A stretch of DNA of 64,000 bases from CAVRIA01 sp963721115 (GCA_963721115.1 CAVRIA010000008.1:124001-188000); one strand, 5' to 3'; counted from the stretch's first letter, positions 49,620-58,180 are shown. The notes: a model not told the origin generated them from the letters alone. Numbers and translations are program-made.

Positions 49620-51227
49620 ATGCGGAGAGATCGGATTGCGGGGAGGGGACCGGGAATCGCCACGGCGGTCGTCGTCGTCGCCGGCTCGATCGCCGCCCTG
49701 GCCCTGCGCTACTGGATGCGGGACACGTGGAACCCCGATCTGTGGCGCTATCTGGTTCCCTGGTACCACTACATCCGCCGGCACGGCGGCTTCGCCGCCC
49801 TCGGCGAGCCGTTCTCCGAATATACGCCGCCGTATCTCTATCTGCTCGCCGCGGTCACGTACGTGCCCTGGTTCGCGACCCCGGTCGCGGCCATCAAGTC
49901 GATTTCCGTTGCCTTCGACTTCTTCGCCGCGGCGATCATGTGGAAGCTGGTGCGCCACAGATACCCCTCCGGCCCCGCTCCGCTGCTCGCCTACTTCGCC
50001 GTCCTGTTCGCCCCCACCATCGTGCTCAACGGCTCGTACTGGGGCCAGTGCGACGTCACGTACTCGGCCTGGCTTCTCGCCTGCGTGTACGGCGCCTGCG
50101 CCGACAGGCCGGCGGTCGCCATGCTGTGCTTCGCGGTCGCCTTCGCGTTCAAGCTCCAGTCGGTGTTCCTGGCGCCGTTCCTCCTCGTCCTGCTCCTGCG
50201 CGGGCGAATTCCCTGGCGCTTTCTGGCGCTCGTGCCGCTCGTCTACGTTCTGTTCGTGCTCCCCGCCGCCCTGCTCGGCCGCTCCTGGATCGATCTGCTG
50301 ACCATCTACTCCCACCAGTCGCAGATGTACGCACGGCTGTCGATGAACGCGCCCAATCTCTACGTGTTCTTCGGGCGCGAGTCCTACGACACCGTCTATC
50401 CGATCGGGCTCGCGGTCGCCGCCGCCGCCGTGCTCGGCTACGTCGTCGCCGGCGTGCGGAGCCGGGGGCGCCTCGATCCGGCGCGCCTCCTCGCCGCGGC
50501 CACGTGCTCGGTGGCGCTCGTGCCCTTCGTCCTGCCGAAGATGCACGATCGCTACTTCTTCCCGGCCGATCTTCTCTCGATCGCCCTGGCGTTCTACATG
50601 CCGCGCCTGTGGTTCGTGCCGCTCCTGTTCCAGATCAGCTCGTCGCTCGCCTACGTCCTCTTTCTCGGCTTCCGCGCCATCGATCCCGCGGTCGCGGTGA
50701 GAGCCGCGGCGCTGATCAATACCGGGCAGGTTGTTATGTTGGGGGTTGTTACGTTGTTGGCTGTTGGTTGTTGGGTCCAGAAGAAAACCAATCGCCTCAA
50801 CAGCGTAACCCCGTCGCGCGTAACAACCTGCAACGAGTCCAAATCCGATCCAGCGCCGGAACCACTCAAACACTTGCTCCGCCTCCTGTCCGGCGGAGAC
50901 CAGGTCGTCGATGACCTCGCCGAGGCGGCGGCCGTCGAGCAGCGCCGCCAGGGCCCGCGCCTCTTCCGGCGAGATCGGTTCGGCGTGAACGATCAGACCA
51001 TCGCGGCGGACGAGGACGTGCTCCGGGTGGTCGTGCAGATCGATGTCGATCTCCTCGACGGGGGTCTCGCGGGCTTCCCAGATCCGCAGGATCGGCCAGG
51101 CCGAGGAGACGACCGCGACCCACGGCTGGAAGCGCAGCACGGCGCGTTCCCAGTCCGACAGGCTCCACTGCGCCAAGCGGCGCCGGATCGAGAGGCGGCT
51201 CCGGGCGCGCGTGGAAGGAGCAGGTGA
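49620..51227 (+). CDS. Membrane glycosyltransferase-like protein; frame lacks a stop at its natural end
   Basis: ATG 49620. Eight to ten TM helices; the first loop has DTWNPDLWRYLVPWYHYIRR, then SEYTPPYLYLLAAVTYVP, NGSYWGQCDVTYSAWLLAC, FKLQSVFLAPFLLVLLLRG and LPKMHDRYFFPADLLSIALA. This is the pattern of GT-C mannosyltransferase-like proteins (GPI mannosyltransferase type). Recognisable family sequence ends near 50715. There the gene runs into the inverted repeat at 50726-50831, and the frame continues without a stop across the antisense strand of bufC to 51227. The last 130 or so codons are thus unlikely to be authentic protein; the original stop appears to have been lost to the repeat. Confidence 0.75.
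   Translation: MRRDRIAGRGPGIATAVVVVAGSIAALALRYWMRDTWNPDLWRYLVPWYHYIRRHGGFAALGEPFSEYTPPYLYLLAAVTYVPWFATPVAAIKSISVAFDFFAAAIMWKLVRHRYPSGPAPLLAYFAVLFAPTIVLNGSYWGQCDVTYSAWLLACVYGACADRPAVAMLCFAVAFAFKLQSVFLAPFLLVLLLRGRIPWRFLALVPLVYVLFVLPAALLGRSWIDLLTIYSHQSQMYARLSMNAPNLYVFFGRESYDTVYPIGLAVAAAAVLGYVVAGVRSRGRLDPARLLAAATCSVALVPFVLPKMHDRYFFPADLLSIALAFYMPRLWFVPLLFQISSSLAYVLFLGFRAIDPAVAVRAAALINTGQVVMLGVVTLLAVGCWVQKKTNRLNSVTPSRVTTCNESKSDPAPEPLKHLLRLLSGGDQVVDDLAEAAAVEQRRQGPRLFRRDRFGVNDQTIAADEDVLRVVVQIDVDLLDGGLAGFPDPQDRPGRGDDRDPRLEAQHGAFPVRQAPLRQAAPDREAAPGARGRSR
50726..50831. repeat. Inverted repeat of GTTGTT units between convergent gene ends
   Basis: Perfect 11-bp ends GCAGGTTGTTA (50726-50736) and TAACAACCTGC (50821-50831). 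The left arm is built of degenerate GTTGTTG/GTTGTTAC units; the right arm is A/C-rich with AACAGCGTAACC. The left end GGGCAGGTTGTTA closely resembles that of the repeat at 57262-57351 (GGGCAAGGTGTTA). Confidence 0.75.
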
Positions 51228-51633
51228 TGCACCACTCCAGGCGGGTCAGGTCGGGCAGGAACGGGTAGTCGGCCGCGAGCGGATCACCGGCCACATGCTC
51301 GGGCAGCCCGGCGCCGGCGTGGTTGAGATTGTACGACGGCAGGCCGCACCGCTCGACGTAGCGCCGGGCGAGCTCCGCGAAGCGCCCCTCGCCGACCACG
51401 TGCTCGACGGCCGGGAAGGTGTCGCTCAGCGCCTCGCGCACGCGCGCCGGATAGCCGTTGACGTACACCGCCAAGCGGTCGGCCGCCTGCACCGGCTCCG
51501 GCAGGCGAAGCCAGTCCTCCAGTGCGAGGTCGGCGCGGGGGGCCGGCTCAGACGGCTTCGGAGGCAGCACGCGCGCCGCGAGCGAGCGTTGCAGCTCGAG
51601 CAGGGCCGGCGGCCGTTCGTCCTTCGATGTCAT
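50866..51633 (-). CDS. bufC: BufC/HvfC-family protein (DUF2063), frameshifted in C-terminal half
   Basis: ATG 51633. The N-terminal DUF2063 domain is clear: ALLELQRSLAARVLPP, AADRLAVYVNGYPARVREAL, SDTFPAVEHVVGEGRF and FLPDLTRLEWCITCSFHARP. Near 51186 one extra C (CCGC/TTGG) shifts the frame. The natural continuation LAQWSLSDWERAVLRFQPWV ... VLVRRDGLIVHAEPISPEEA lies in another frame and itself has no stop before the repeat. The coordinates given follow the shifted frame to its stop at 50866. BufC proteins partner the MNIO enzyme BufB and help present the precursor peptide. It overlaps bufB by 86 nt. I expect the gene to be intact in the organism. Confidence 0.75.
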   Translation of the reverse strand: MTSKDERPPALLELQRSLAARVLPPKPSEPAPRADLALEDWLRLPEPVQAADRLAVYVNGYPARVREALSDTFPAVEHVVGEGRFAELARRYVERCGLPSYNLNHAGAGLPEHVAGDPLAADYPFLPDLTRLEWCITCSFHARPEPPLDPAPLGAVEPVGLGTRRAALPAVGRGRLLGLADPADLGSPRDPRRGDRHRSARPPGARPRPPRWSDRSRRTDLAGRGAGPGGAARRPPPRRGHRRPGLRRTGGGASV

Positions 51634-52495
51634 CCCGGATCTCTTCGGCGGTTTGGGTTTCGGCGCGCGCCGCCTCGCGGCCGGCGCGCTCCATCTCCTC
51701 GAGCAGGCGCCCGAAGGCGGGAATGTCGGCGTCCCACTCGATCAAGGTCGGCACCGGACCGAGGCGCGCGATGGTATAGCGATAGAGCCTCCAGACGTCC
51801 TCGTGCACCGGCGCGCTGTGCGTGTCGAAGAGGTACGTCCCCATGTCGGTGAAGCCGGCCAGATGGATCTGCGCCACGCGCGGCGCCGGCATGGCGTCGA
51901 GGTAGGCGAGGGGATCGAAGCCCAGGTTGTGGGCGCTGACGTAGACGTTGTTCACGTCGAGCAGGATGCCGCAGTCCGCCCGCTCGGCGAGCGCGGCGAG
52001 GAAGTCCCACTCGGAGATCGTCGAGTGGCGGAAGGCGAGATAGGTGGACGGGTTCTCGAGCAGGATGCGGCGGCCGAGAACGTCCTGCACGCGCCGCACC
52101 CGATCGACGACGTGGGCGAGGGTGGGCTCGTCGTAGGGCAGCGGCAGCAGGTCGTACAGGCTGCGCCCGTCCACCCCCGTCCAGCACAGGTGGTCGGTGA
52201 CCAGGGCCGGCTGGATTCGCTCCACCAGCGCGGCCAGGTCGGCGAGGTAGCGCTGGTCGAGCGGATGCGCCGACCCGATCGACAGTGCCACGCCGTGCAG
52301 GGCCACCGGGCGGTCGCGGCGCACCCGTTCGAGGACATCCAGCGGCCGGCCGCCGGTGCCGACGTAGTTCTCGCTGATCGCTTCGAACCAGTCGGCGCGC
52401 GGCGGCCCGCCGAGGACGTCGTCGTAGTGCTCCGCGCGCAGGCCGACGCCGAAACCGAGGCGCGGCCACGGGGATTTGAACGCGGAGGCGACCAT
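51548..52495 (-). CDS. bufB: BufB-type multinuclear non-heme iron oxidase (MNIO, DUF692)
   Basis: 315 residues from ATG 52495. A TIM-barrel DUF692 protein: GFGVGLRAEHYDDVL, DWFEAISENYVGTGG, VALHGVALSIGSAHPLD, ALVTDHLCWTGVDGRSLYDL, LLENPSTYLAFRHSTISEWD, DCGILLDVNNVYVSAHNLGF, VAQIHLAGFTDMGTYLFDTH and LIEWDADIPAFGRLLEEMER. The His, Asp, Glu and Asn residues in these strands form the iron-binding centre in characterised relatives. MNIO enzymes oxidise Cys residues of ribosomal peptides; BufB converts bufferin cysteines to thiooxazole groups that bind copper. It lies directly between its precursor gene and bufC. Confidence 0.93.
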   Translation of the reverse strand: MVASAFKSPWPRLGFGVGLRAEHYDDVLGGPPRADWFEAISENYVGTGGRPLDVLERVRRDRPVALHGVALSIGSAHPLDQRYLADLAALVERIQPALVTDHLCWTGVDGRSLYDLLPLPYDEPTLAHVVDRVRRVQDVLGRRILLENPSTYLAFRHSTISEWDFLAALAERADCGILLDVNNVYVSAHNLGFDPLAYLDAMPAPRVAQIHLAGFTDMGTYLFDTHSAPVHEDVWRLYRYTIARLGPVPTLIEWDADIPAFGRLLEEMERAGREAARAETQTAEEIRDDIEGRTAAGPARAATLARGARAASEAV

Positions 52496-52500
52496 CGCTC

Positions 52501-52776
52501 TTACTTGGACTCGTCCGCCGTCAGGCGCCCGCCCTGGATCTTCAGGCAGATGTCCTTGTCGATCGGCAGCCAGCCCTGTCCCTTGCAGGCGTTCTCGCCC
52601 GCGCAGGTGTGACCCTTGCCGCCGCACTCGCCCATGGCCTTGCACTTGTTGACGCCGTAGCAGTGGGCCGTCCCGCCTTCTTCCGCGGCCATTGCGGGGG
52701 GGGTCGCCAGAGTGGTGAGGGCCATCAGGCCGGCGACGGCCGATGCCAGAAGTAAAGTGTTGGATCTCGATGCCAT
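52501..52776 (-). CDS. bufA2: BufA2-type bufferin precursor (periplasmic metallophore peptide)
   Basis: 91 residues. Signal peptide (TLLLASAVAGLMALTTLATP ending AMAA), then a short Cys-rich core: CYGVNKCKAMGECGGKGHTC, AGENACKGQGW and DICLKIQGG, with six Cys in the mature part. This CYGVNKCK...CAGENACKGQG pattern is that of BufA2-family periplasmic bufferins, which chelate copper after modification by BufB/BufC. The stop at 52501 is 6 nt before the bufB start, so they form one operon. No signal for a copper-responsive regulator is visible nearby; the YceI gene follows upstream on the same strand. Confidence 0.9.
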   Translation of the reverse strand: MASRSNTLLLASAVAGLMALTTLATPPAMAAEEGGTAHCYGVNKCKAMGECGGKGHTCAGENACKGQGWLPIDKDICLKIQGGRLTADESK

Positions 52777-52840
52777 GTCTCCTCCTCGTTGGGGGTTGAT
52801 GAGCCTGCTCGCGCTCGTTGTGGCGACCCGGAAGGGAACG

Positions 52841-53440
52841 TCAGTTCTCGACGAGCCCCTCCGCGTCGATCTCGATCTCGATATCGTCTCCCACCAGGAC
52901 GCCGCCCGTCTCCAGTGTCTCGTTCCAGGTCAAACCGTAGTCCTTGCGGTTGATCGTCGTCTTGGCGGTGAAGCCGGCGCGCTCGTTGCCCCAGGGGTCC
53001 TTGCCGGCGCCGAGAAAGGCGACGTCGAGCACGACCGGCTTCTCGACGCCGTGGATGGTGAGGTTTCCGTGCAGCTTGCCGGTCTTCTTCGCCATGTCGA
53101 CGTCCGACACCCCGGTGCTGGCGAAGGTGATCTTCGGGTACTTCTCGGCGTGGAAAAAGGCCTTCGAGCGCAGGTGCTTGTCTCGCTTCTCCTCGTTGGT
53201 GTTGATGCTGGCGGCGTCGATGCTGCCCTCGACCACGGTCTTTTCGAGCTGGCCGGGATCGAAGTCGATCTTGCCGTCGAACTTGTCGAAGCGTCCGTTG
53301 ACCTTGGAGAACAGGTGGCGGACCTGGAAGGTCACGGCCGTGTGGGCGGGATCCACCTTGTACTGGACGGCCGACGAGGCGGCTGGTCGAAGCAGGACGA
53401 GGGAGCTCAGGATCGCCAGGCCGATGATGCGGTTGCGCAT
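52841..53440 (-). CDS. YceI-family periplasmic protein
   Basis: 199 residues from ATG 53440, with AGGAGG 7 nt upstream. Signal peptide (RIIGLAILSSLVLLRPAASS), then the YceI lipocalin-like beta barrel: YKVDPAHTAVTFQVRHLFSK, DKFDGKIDFDPG, GSIDAASINTNEEKRDKHLR, FFHAEKYPKITF and GNLTIHGVEKPVVLDVAF. These proteins bind isoprenoid or amphiphilic lipids in the periplasm. Located 64 nt upstream of bufA2 on the same strand; linkage to bufferin is possible but not established. Confidence 0.94.
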   Translation of the reverse strand: MRNRIIGLAILSSLVLLRPAASSAVQYKVDPAHTAVTFQVRHLFSKVNGRFDKFDGKIDFDPGQLEKTVVEGSIDAASINTNEEKRDKHLRSKAFFHAEKYPKITFASTGVSDVDMAKKTGKLHGNLTIHGVEKPVVLDVAFLGAGKDPWGNERAGFTAKTTINRKDYGLTWNETLETGGVLVGDDIEIEIDAEGLVEN

Positions 53441-53782
53441 GCTTTTCCTCCTCATTTCTCTGTTTTGGCGCGACGCCGCGAAAGCGCCGGCGCATTCGAT
53501 TCGTGAGATGCGCCGGGACCGCAAACGTTTCACCGACGGGGGTTCGCGTCGGGCGGCCGGTCCGCGCCCTTCGAAGTCGAGAAACCGGTCGGAGGGGTAC
53601 AAAGTTCCGCTCTTCATGAGGATCGATCCAAATCGGGCGGTGCCGGCCGGTGACGCTCCGTCTCTTCCGCCAGAGGGGCGCGATGATAAGGTCACGGACG
53701 GCGGGGTTCAAGGGGTCGCGCCGGAGCGGGAGGCTCGAAACGGCGGCGCCCGAGACGCATCGAATTCCGCGAGGAGAGAGCC
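53441..53782. other. Intergenic region between divergent yceI and glucosidase genes
   Basis: 342 bp with no convincing gene or repeat. It must contain both promoters. GAGGAGAGAG stands just before the ATG at 53783 and AGGAGG before the yceI ATG. Confidence 0.5.
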
Positions 53783-56454
53783 ATGCCCGCAGCCGGAGAC
53801 ACCGCCGAGAGGCAGCGACTCGCCGACGATCACGCCCGCATCCGCGACTGGAAGCGCTGGGGACCCTACCTCTCGGAGAGGCAGTGGGGAACGGTGCGCG
53901 AGGACTACTCGCCCGACGGGTCGTGCTGGACGTACTTCCCGCACGAGCACGCGCGCAGCCGCGCCTACCGCTGGGGAGAGGACGGCCTGCTCGGCATCTG
54001 CGACCGACAGGGGCGGCTGTGCTTCGCCCTCGCCCTTTGGAACGGACGCGATCCGATTCTCAAGGAGCGGCTCTTCGGTCTGACCGGGCCGGAAGGCAAC
54101 CACGGCGAGGACGTCAAGGAGTGCTACTTCTACCTCGACTCGACGCCGACGCATTCCTACATGAGCGGGCTGTACAAGTACCCGCAGGCCGAGTTCCCCT
54201 ATGCCCGTCTGGTCGAGGAGAACCGCCGCCGCGGCAGGTCGGAGCCGGAGCTCGAGCTGGCTGACACCGGCGTCTTCGACGAGAGCCTCTACTTCGACGT
54301 GACCGCGGAATACGCCAAGGCCTCGGTCGACGATATCCTCGTTCGTGTCACGGTCGCGAACCGCGGCCCCGACGCCGCGACGCTGCACCTCCTGCCGACC
54401 CTGTGGGCGCGCAACACGTGGTCCTGGGGCCGCGAGGGCGAGGGGTACTGGGGCAAGCCGCGCCTGGCGGCGGACGGCGACGGCGTCCGCGTCGAACACG
54501 AGTCGCTCGGCGAGTGGCGGTGGCACGCGGCGCCGTCGCGGCAGGGCGCCCCCGAGCTTCTGTTCACGGACAACGAGACCAACGCCGAGCGCCTCTATGG
54601 CGTCTCCAACGCGAGCCGGTGGGTCAAGGACGCGTTTCACGACTACGTCGTGCACGGTTGCCGCGAGGCGGTGAACCCGGAGCGGGTGGGCACCAAGGCG
54701 GCGGCGCATTACCGCCTGGACGTGCCCGGCGGCGCGTCCGAGCAGGTGGAGCTACGCCTCTTCGCGGCCGAGGTGGCCCCGGCACAGATCTTCGACAGGG
54801 AATTCGCGGCGGTCTTCGAGCGCCGGCGACGGGAGGCGGACGAGTTCTACGAGCGGCGCTTACCGGAGGGGCTGGAGGAGGACGAGCGGCGCATCATGCG
54901 CCAGGCCGATGCCGGCCTCCTGTGGAGCAAGCAATTCTACCACTATGATGTCCGAACCTGGCTCGCCGGAGATCCCGCCCAGCCGCCACCGCCGGAAGGG
55001 CGCCGGTGGGTGCGGAACGGCGACTGGCTGAACCTGTACAACCGCGATGTCCTGTCGATGCCGGACAAATGGGAGTACCCCTGGTTCGCGGCCTGGGACC
55101 TCGCCTTCCACATGATTCCGTTCGCGCACCTCGACCCCGAGCTCAGCAAGGAGCAGCTCGTGCTGTTGCTGCGCGAGTGGTACATGCACCCGAGCGGGCA
55201 GATCCCCGCCTACGAGTTCGCGTTTTCGGACGTCAACCCGCCGGTTCACGCCTGGGCCTGCTGGCGCGTCTACAAGATGACCGGCCGGGCGGGGAGCGCG
55301 CGACCGACTCTTCCTCTCGCGGGTCTTCCAGAAGCTGCTGCTCAACTTCACCTGGTGGGTGAATCGCAAGGACACCGAGGGCAACCATCTGTTCTCGGGC
55401 GGGTTCCTCGGCCTCGACAACATCGGCGTCTTCGACCGCTCGCGGCCGCTGCCGACGGGCGGCTTCCTCGAGCAGGCGGACGGGACGGCGTGGATGGCCT
55501 TCTACTGCGCCACGCTGCTGTCCATGGCGGTGGAGCTGGCCAGGGAGAACCGCGCCTACGAGGACCTCGCGTCGAAGTTCTTCGAGCACTTCGTCGCCAT
55601 CTCGGACGCGATGAACAGTCTGGGCGGCACCGGGTTGTGGGACGAGGAGGACGGCTTCTACTACGATCAGCTCCACATCGAAGGGCGCGCCGTGCCCCTG
55701 CGGGTCCGCTCGCTGGTCGGTCTGATCTCCCTGTGCGCCGTCGAGGTGTTGGCGCAGGACGTGCTCGACCGGCTGCCGGGCTTCTCGAAGCGCATGCAGT
55801 GGTTCCTCGACAACCGCAAGGACCTGCACCAGCAGATCTCCTGCATGGCCCGGGCGCGGCGGCGGGCACGGCGGGCACCGCCTGCTGGCGATCCCTTCGC
55901 GCGAGAGGCTGGAGAGGGTGCTGCGCTATCTCCTGGACGAGAACGAGTTCCTGTCCCCCTTCGGTATCCGCTCCCTGTCGCGCGTCCACCGCGACCATCC
56001 GTACGTGTTTCGAGCCGACGGGGGGGACTACCGGGTCGACTACGTTCCCGGCGAATCGACCAGCGGCCTGTTCGGCGGCAACTCCAACTGGCGCGGGCCG
56101 ATCTGGTTTCCGATCAACTACCTGCTGCTCGAGGCGCTGGAGCGTTATCACCACTTCTATGGCGACGCGCTGCGCGTCGAGTGCCCGACGGGCTCGGGCC
56201 GGATGATGAACCTCGACGAGGTGGCGCGCGAGATCGGCCTGCGTCTGGTGAGGATCTTCCTGCGCGACTCCTCCGGCCGGCGACCCTGTCACGGCGGCGA
56301 TCCGCGTTTCGCCGAGGATCCGCACTGGCGCGACCTGTTGCTGTTCAACGAGTACTTCCACGGCGACACGGGACGCGGTCTCGGCGCCAGCCACCAGACG
56401 GGCTGGACCGCGCTGGTGACGCGGTTGTTGGAGGAGCTGCCGCGAAAGCGGTAG
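53783..56454 (+). CDS. MGH1-type / GH63-like glucosidase, two frameshifts
   Basis: About 890 residues in an (alpha/alpha)6-barrel glycoside hydrolase family (mannosylglycerate hydrolase/glucosidase type). ATG 53783; N terminus DDHARIRDWKRWGPYLSERQ, WGTVREDYSPDGSCWTYFPH. Core motifs: DKWEYPWFAAWDLAFHMIPF, which carries the likely catalytic Asp in AAWDLA, REWYMHPSGQIPAYEFAFSD, LDNIGVFDRSRPLPTGG, and GGNSNWRGPIWFPINYLLLE. The frame breaks near 55300 (one extra G restores KMTGR...DRLFLSRVFQKLLLN) and near 55860 (restores HGGHRLLAIPSRERLERVLR). All three pieces are collinear with the family, so the gene is read as intact. No signal peptide, so it is probably a cytoplasmic enzyme for compatible-solute or oligosaccharide breakdown. 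Confidence 0.85.
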
Positions 56455-56457
56455 GGG

Positions 56458-56520
56458 AGTGTTGACGTGTTGACGTGCTGACGTGTTGAGTGCTGACGTG
56501 TTGACGTGCTGAATCGCTGA
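56458..56520. repeat. GTGTTGACGT short tandem repeat
   Basis: Degenerate units GTGTTGAC, GTGCTGAC and GTGTTGAG start 3 bp after the stop of the glucosidase gene and run to about 56520, just before the VTT gene. Only one arm is visible; no reverse-complement arm follows. Confidence 0.65.
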
Positions 56521-56552
56521 AGCTACAGAATCACTGGGTACCGGAGGAAACG

Positions 56553-57260
56553 ATGGACGCGACGACGGCGACGCCGGCGAGATCGCGGCTGAAGCCCGCC
56601 CTGTGGGCCGCCGCGATCATCGCCCTGATCGTTTTGGCGAGGGTCTTCGACGCCCAGGGGGTGTTGATGGGCATCCTCACCTGGATCTCCGGTCTCGGCC
56701 CGCTCGGGCCGGTGATCTTCGTCGGCATCTACGTCGTCGCCACGGTGCTCTTTCTTCCCGGCTCCATTCTCACGCTGGGGGCGGGCGTCGTCTTCGGCGT
56801 CGTCGAAGGGTCCATCGTGGTCTCGATCGCCGCGACGCTCGGCGCCACGTGTGCGTTTCTGGTTGGTCGCTACCTGGCGCGAGACTGGGTCGCCGGAAAG
56901 ATCGCCGGCAACGACAAGTTCAAGGCGATCGACGAGGCGGTGGCCCGGGAGGGTTGGAAAATCGTCGGCCTGACGCGGCTGTCCCCGATCTTTCCGTTCA
57001 ATCTGCTCAACTACGCCTACGGCGTGACCAAGGTCGGCCTGCGCGACTACTTTTTCGCTTCCTGGATCGGCATGATTCCGGGCACCGTGATGTACGTCTA
57101 CATCGGCTCCCTGGCGGGTGACCTGGCCGCGCTCGGCACCGGGCATCGCTCGCGCACGCCGGCGGAGTGGTCCCTGTACGTCGTCGGCCTGCTGGCCACC
57201 GTGGCGGTGACCGTCTACGTCACCCGCATCGCCCGCCGCGCTCTGGGAAAGAGAATCTAG
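56553..57260 (+). CDS. TVP38/TMEM64-family (VTT domain) membrane protein
   Basis: 235 residues, five to six TM helices. VTT features: GPLGPVIFVGIYVVATVLFL, PGSILTLGAGVVFGVVEGS, GLTRLSPIFPFNLLNYAYGV, DYFFASWIGMIPGTVMYVYI. VTT proteins are thought to move or scramble lipids in the inner membrane. It is the second VTT domain in the window, the other being fused to PLD at 17340. CGGAGG precedes the ATG. The TAG stop at 57258-57260 directly abuts the repeat starting at 57262. Confidence 0.93.
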   Translation: MDATTATPARSRLKPALWAAAIIALIVLARVFDAQGVLMGILTWISGLGPLGPVIFVGIYVVATVLFLPGSILTLGAGVVFGVVEGSIVVSIAATLGATCAFLVGRYLARDWVAGKIAGNDKFKAIDEAVAREGWKIVGLTRLSPIFPFNLLNYAYGVTKVGLRDYFFASWIGMIPGTVMYVYIGSLAGDLAALGTGHRSRTPAEWSLYVVGLLATVAVTVYVTRIARRALGKRI

Positions 57261-57261
57261 G

Positions 57262-57351
57262 GGCAAGGTGTTAGGGGTTAGGGGGGTTAGGGTGTTAGGG
57301 GTGGGCCGTGGGGACCTAACAGCGTAACACCCTAACAGCCAACACCCTGCC
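57262..57351. repeat. Inverted repeat of GTTAGG/GTGTTAGG units
   Basis: The left arm (57262-57300) consists of GTGTTAGGGG and GTTAGG units. The right arm (57315-57351) is approximately its reverse complement (CCTAACAGCGTAACACCC then TAACAGCCAACACCCTGCC). Outer ends GGCAAGGTGTT/AACACCCTGCC pair with one mismatch. It fills the whole gap between the VTT stop and the methyltransferase ATG. Confidence 0.75.
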
Positions 57352-57355
57352 TTTC

Positions 57356-58117
57356 ATGTGGAATCCCGAGCAGTACAGTCGCTTCCGCGAGGAGCGCAGC
57401 CGCCCGTTCTTCGATCTCCTCGCGCTGGTCCAGGAAGCGCCGGAAATGTGCGTCGTCGACCTCGGTTGCGGCACCGGCGAGCTCACCCGCGCCCTGCACG
57501 AGCGGCTGCGCGCGCGGGAGACGTTGGGGCTCGACAGCTCCGAGACGATGCTGGCGAAGAGCGCGGCCTTCGCCACCGAAGGGCTCCGCTTCGAAGCGGG
57601 AGATCTGCAGCGGCTCGAGGCGGTGCCGAGATACAACCTCGTGTTCTCCAACGCCGCCCTGCACTGGGCGCCCGGCCACGAAGCCCTGTTCGGCCGGCTC
57701 ACCGCGGCACTGCTGCCGGAGGGCCAGCTCGCGGTGCAGATGCCCGCCAACCACGACCATCCTTCGCACCTGGTGGCTGCCGAGGTGGCGCGGCGCGAGC
57801 CCTTCGCGACAGCGCTCGGCGGCTACGTGCGGACCGCTCCGGTGCTGGCGCCGGAGGAGTACGCCGTGCTGCTCGACCGACTCGGCTACCGGCAGCAGCA
57901 CGTGCGCCTGCAGGTGTACGCCCACTCGCTCGCCGCGCGGGACGAGGTGGTGGAATGGGTGAAGGGATCGCTCCTCACCGACTACCAGAAGCGCCTGCCC
58001 GAGGACCTGTTCCGGCTCTTCCTCGATGAGTACCGGAAGGCTCTGTTGCCGCTGCTGGAGGACCGCCGTCCGTACTTCTACCCGTTCAAGCGCCTGCTGA
58101 TCTGGGGCCGCTTGTAG
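57356..58117 (+). CDS. Trans-aconitate methyltransferase-like SAM methyltransferase
   Basis: 253 residues. Class I methyltransferase with SAM motif I VVDLGCGTGELTRALHE, acidic post-motif GLDSSETML, and YNLVFSNAALHWAPGHEALF (motif II/III), typical of Tam proteins. Family homology starts at the first codon (MWNPEQYSRFREERSRPFFD). Tam methylates trans-aconitate to relieve aconitase inhibition; the substrate here is unproven. No Shine-Dalgarno is visible, because the 5' side is the right arm of the repeat at 57262-57351. The repeat therefore appears to have replaced or formed the leader. Confidence 0.85.
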   Translation: MWNPEQYSRFREERSRPFFDLLALVQEAPEMCVVDLGCGTGELTRALHERLRARETLGLDSSETMLAKSAAFATEGLRFEAGDLQRLEAVPRYNLVFSNAALHWAPGHEALFGRLTAALLPEGQLAVQMPANHDHPSHLVAAEVARREPFATALGGYVRTAPVLAPEEYAVLLDRLGYRQQHVRLQVYAHSLAARDEVVEWVKGSLLTDYQKRLPEDLFRLFLDEYRKALLPLLEDRRPYFYPFKRLLIWGRL

Positions 58118-58155
58118 GAGGGAGTCGCCTTGAGGCGGGTGACGCACCGGTGTTA

Positions 58156-58177
58156 CACTTTGCGGAAAGGGAAAGTG
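58156..58177 (+). promoter_or_regulatory. Possible autoregulatory operator of the toxin-antitoxin pair
   Basis: CACTTT-N10-AAAGTG, a perfect 6-bp dyad just before the antitoxin ATG at 58181. Ribbon-helix-helix antitoxins usually repress their own promoter at such dyads; the assignment is by position only. Confidence 0.35.
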
Positions 58178-58180
58178 CAA

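Noticed and set aside
49599..51227. True bidirectional (sense/antisense) coding of the glycosyltransferase and bufC ends
   Set aside because: Family similarity of both proteins stops at the repeat; the extended antisense parts are low-quality translations.
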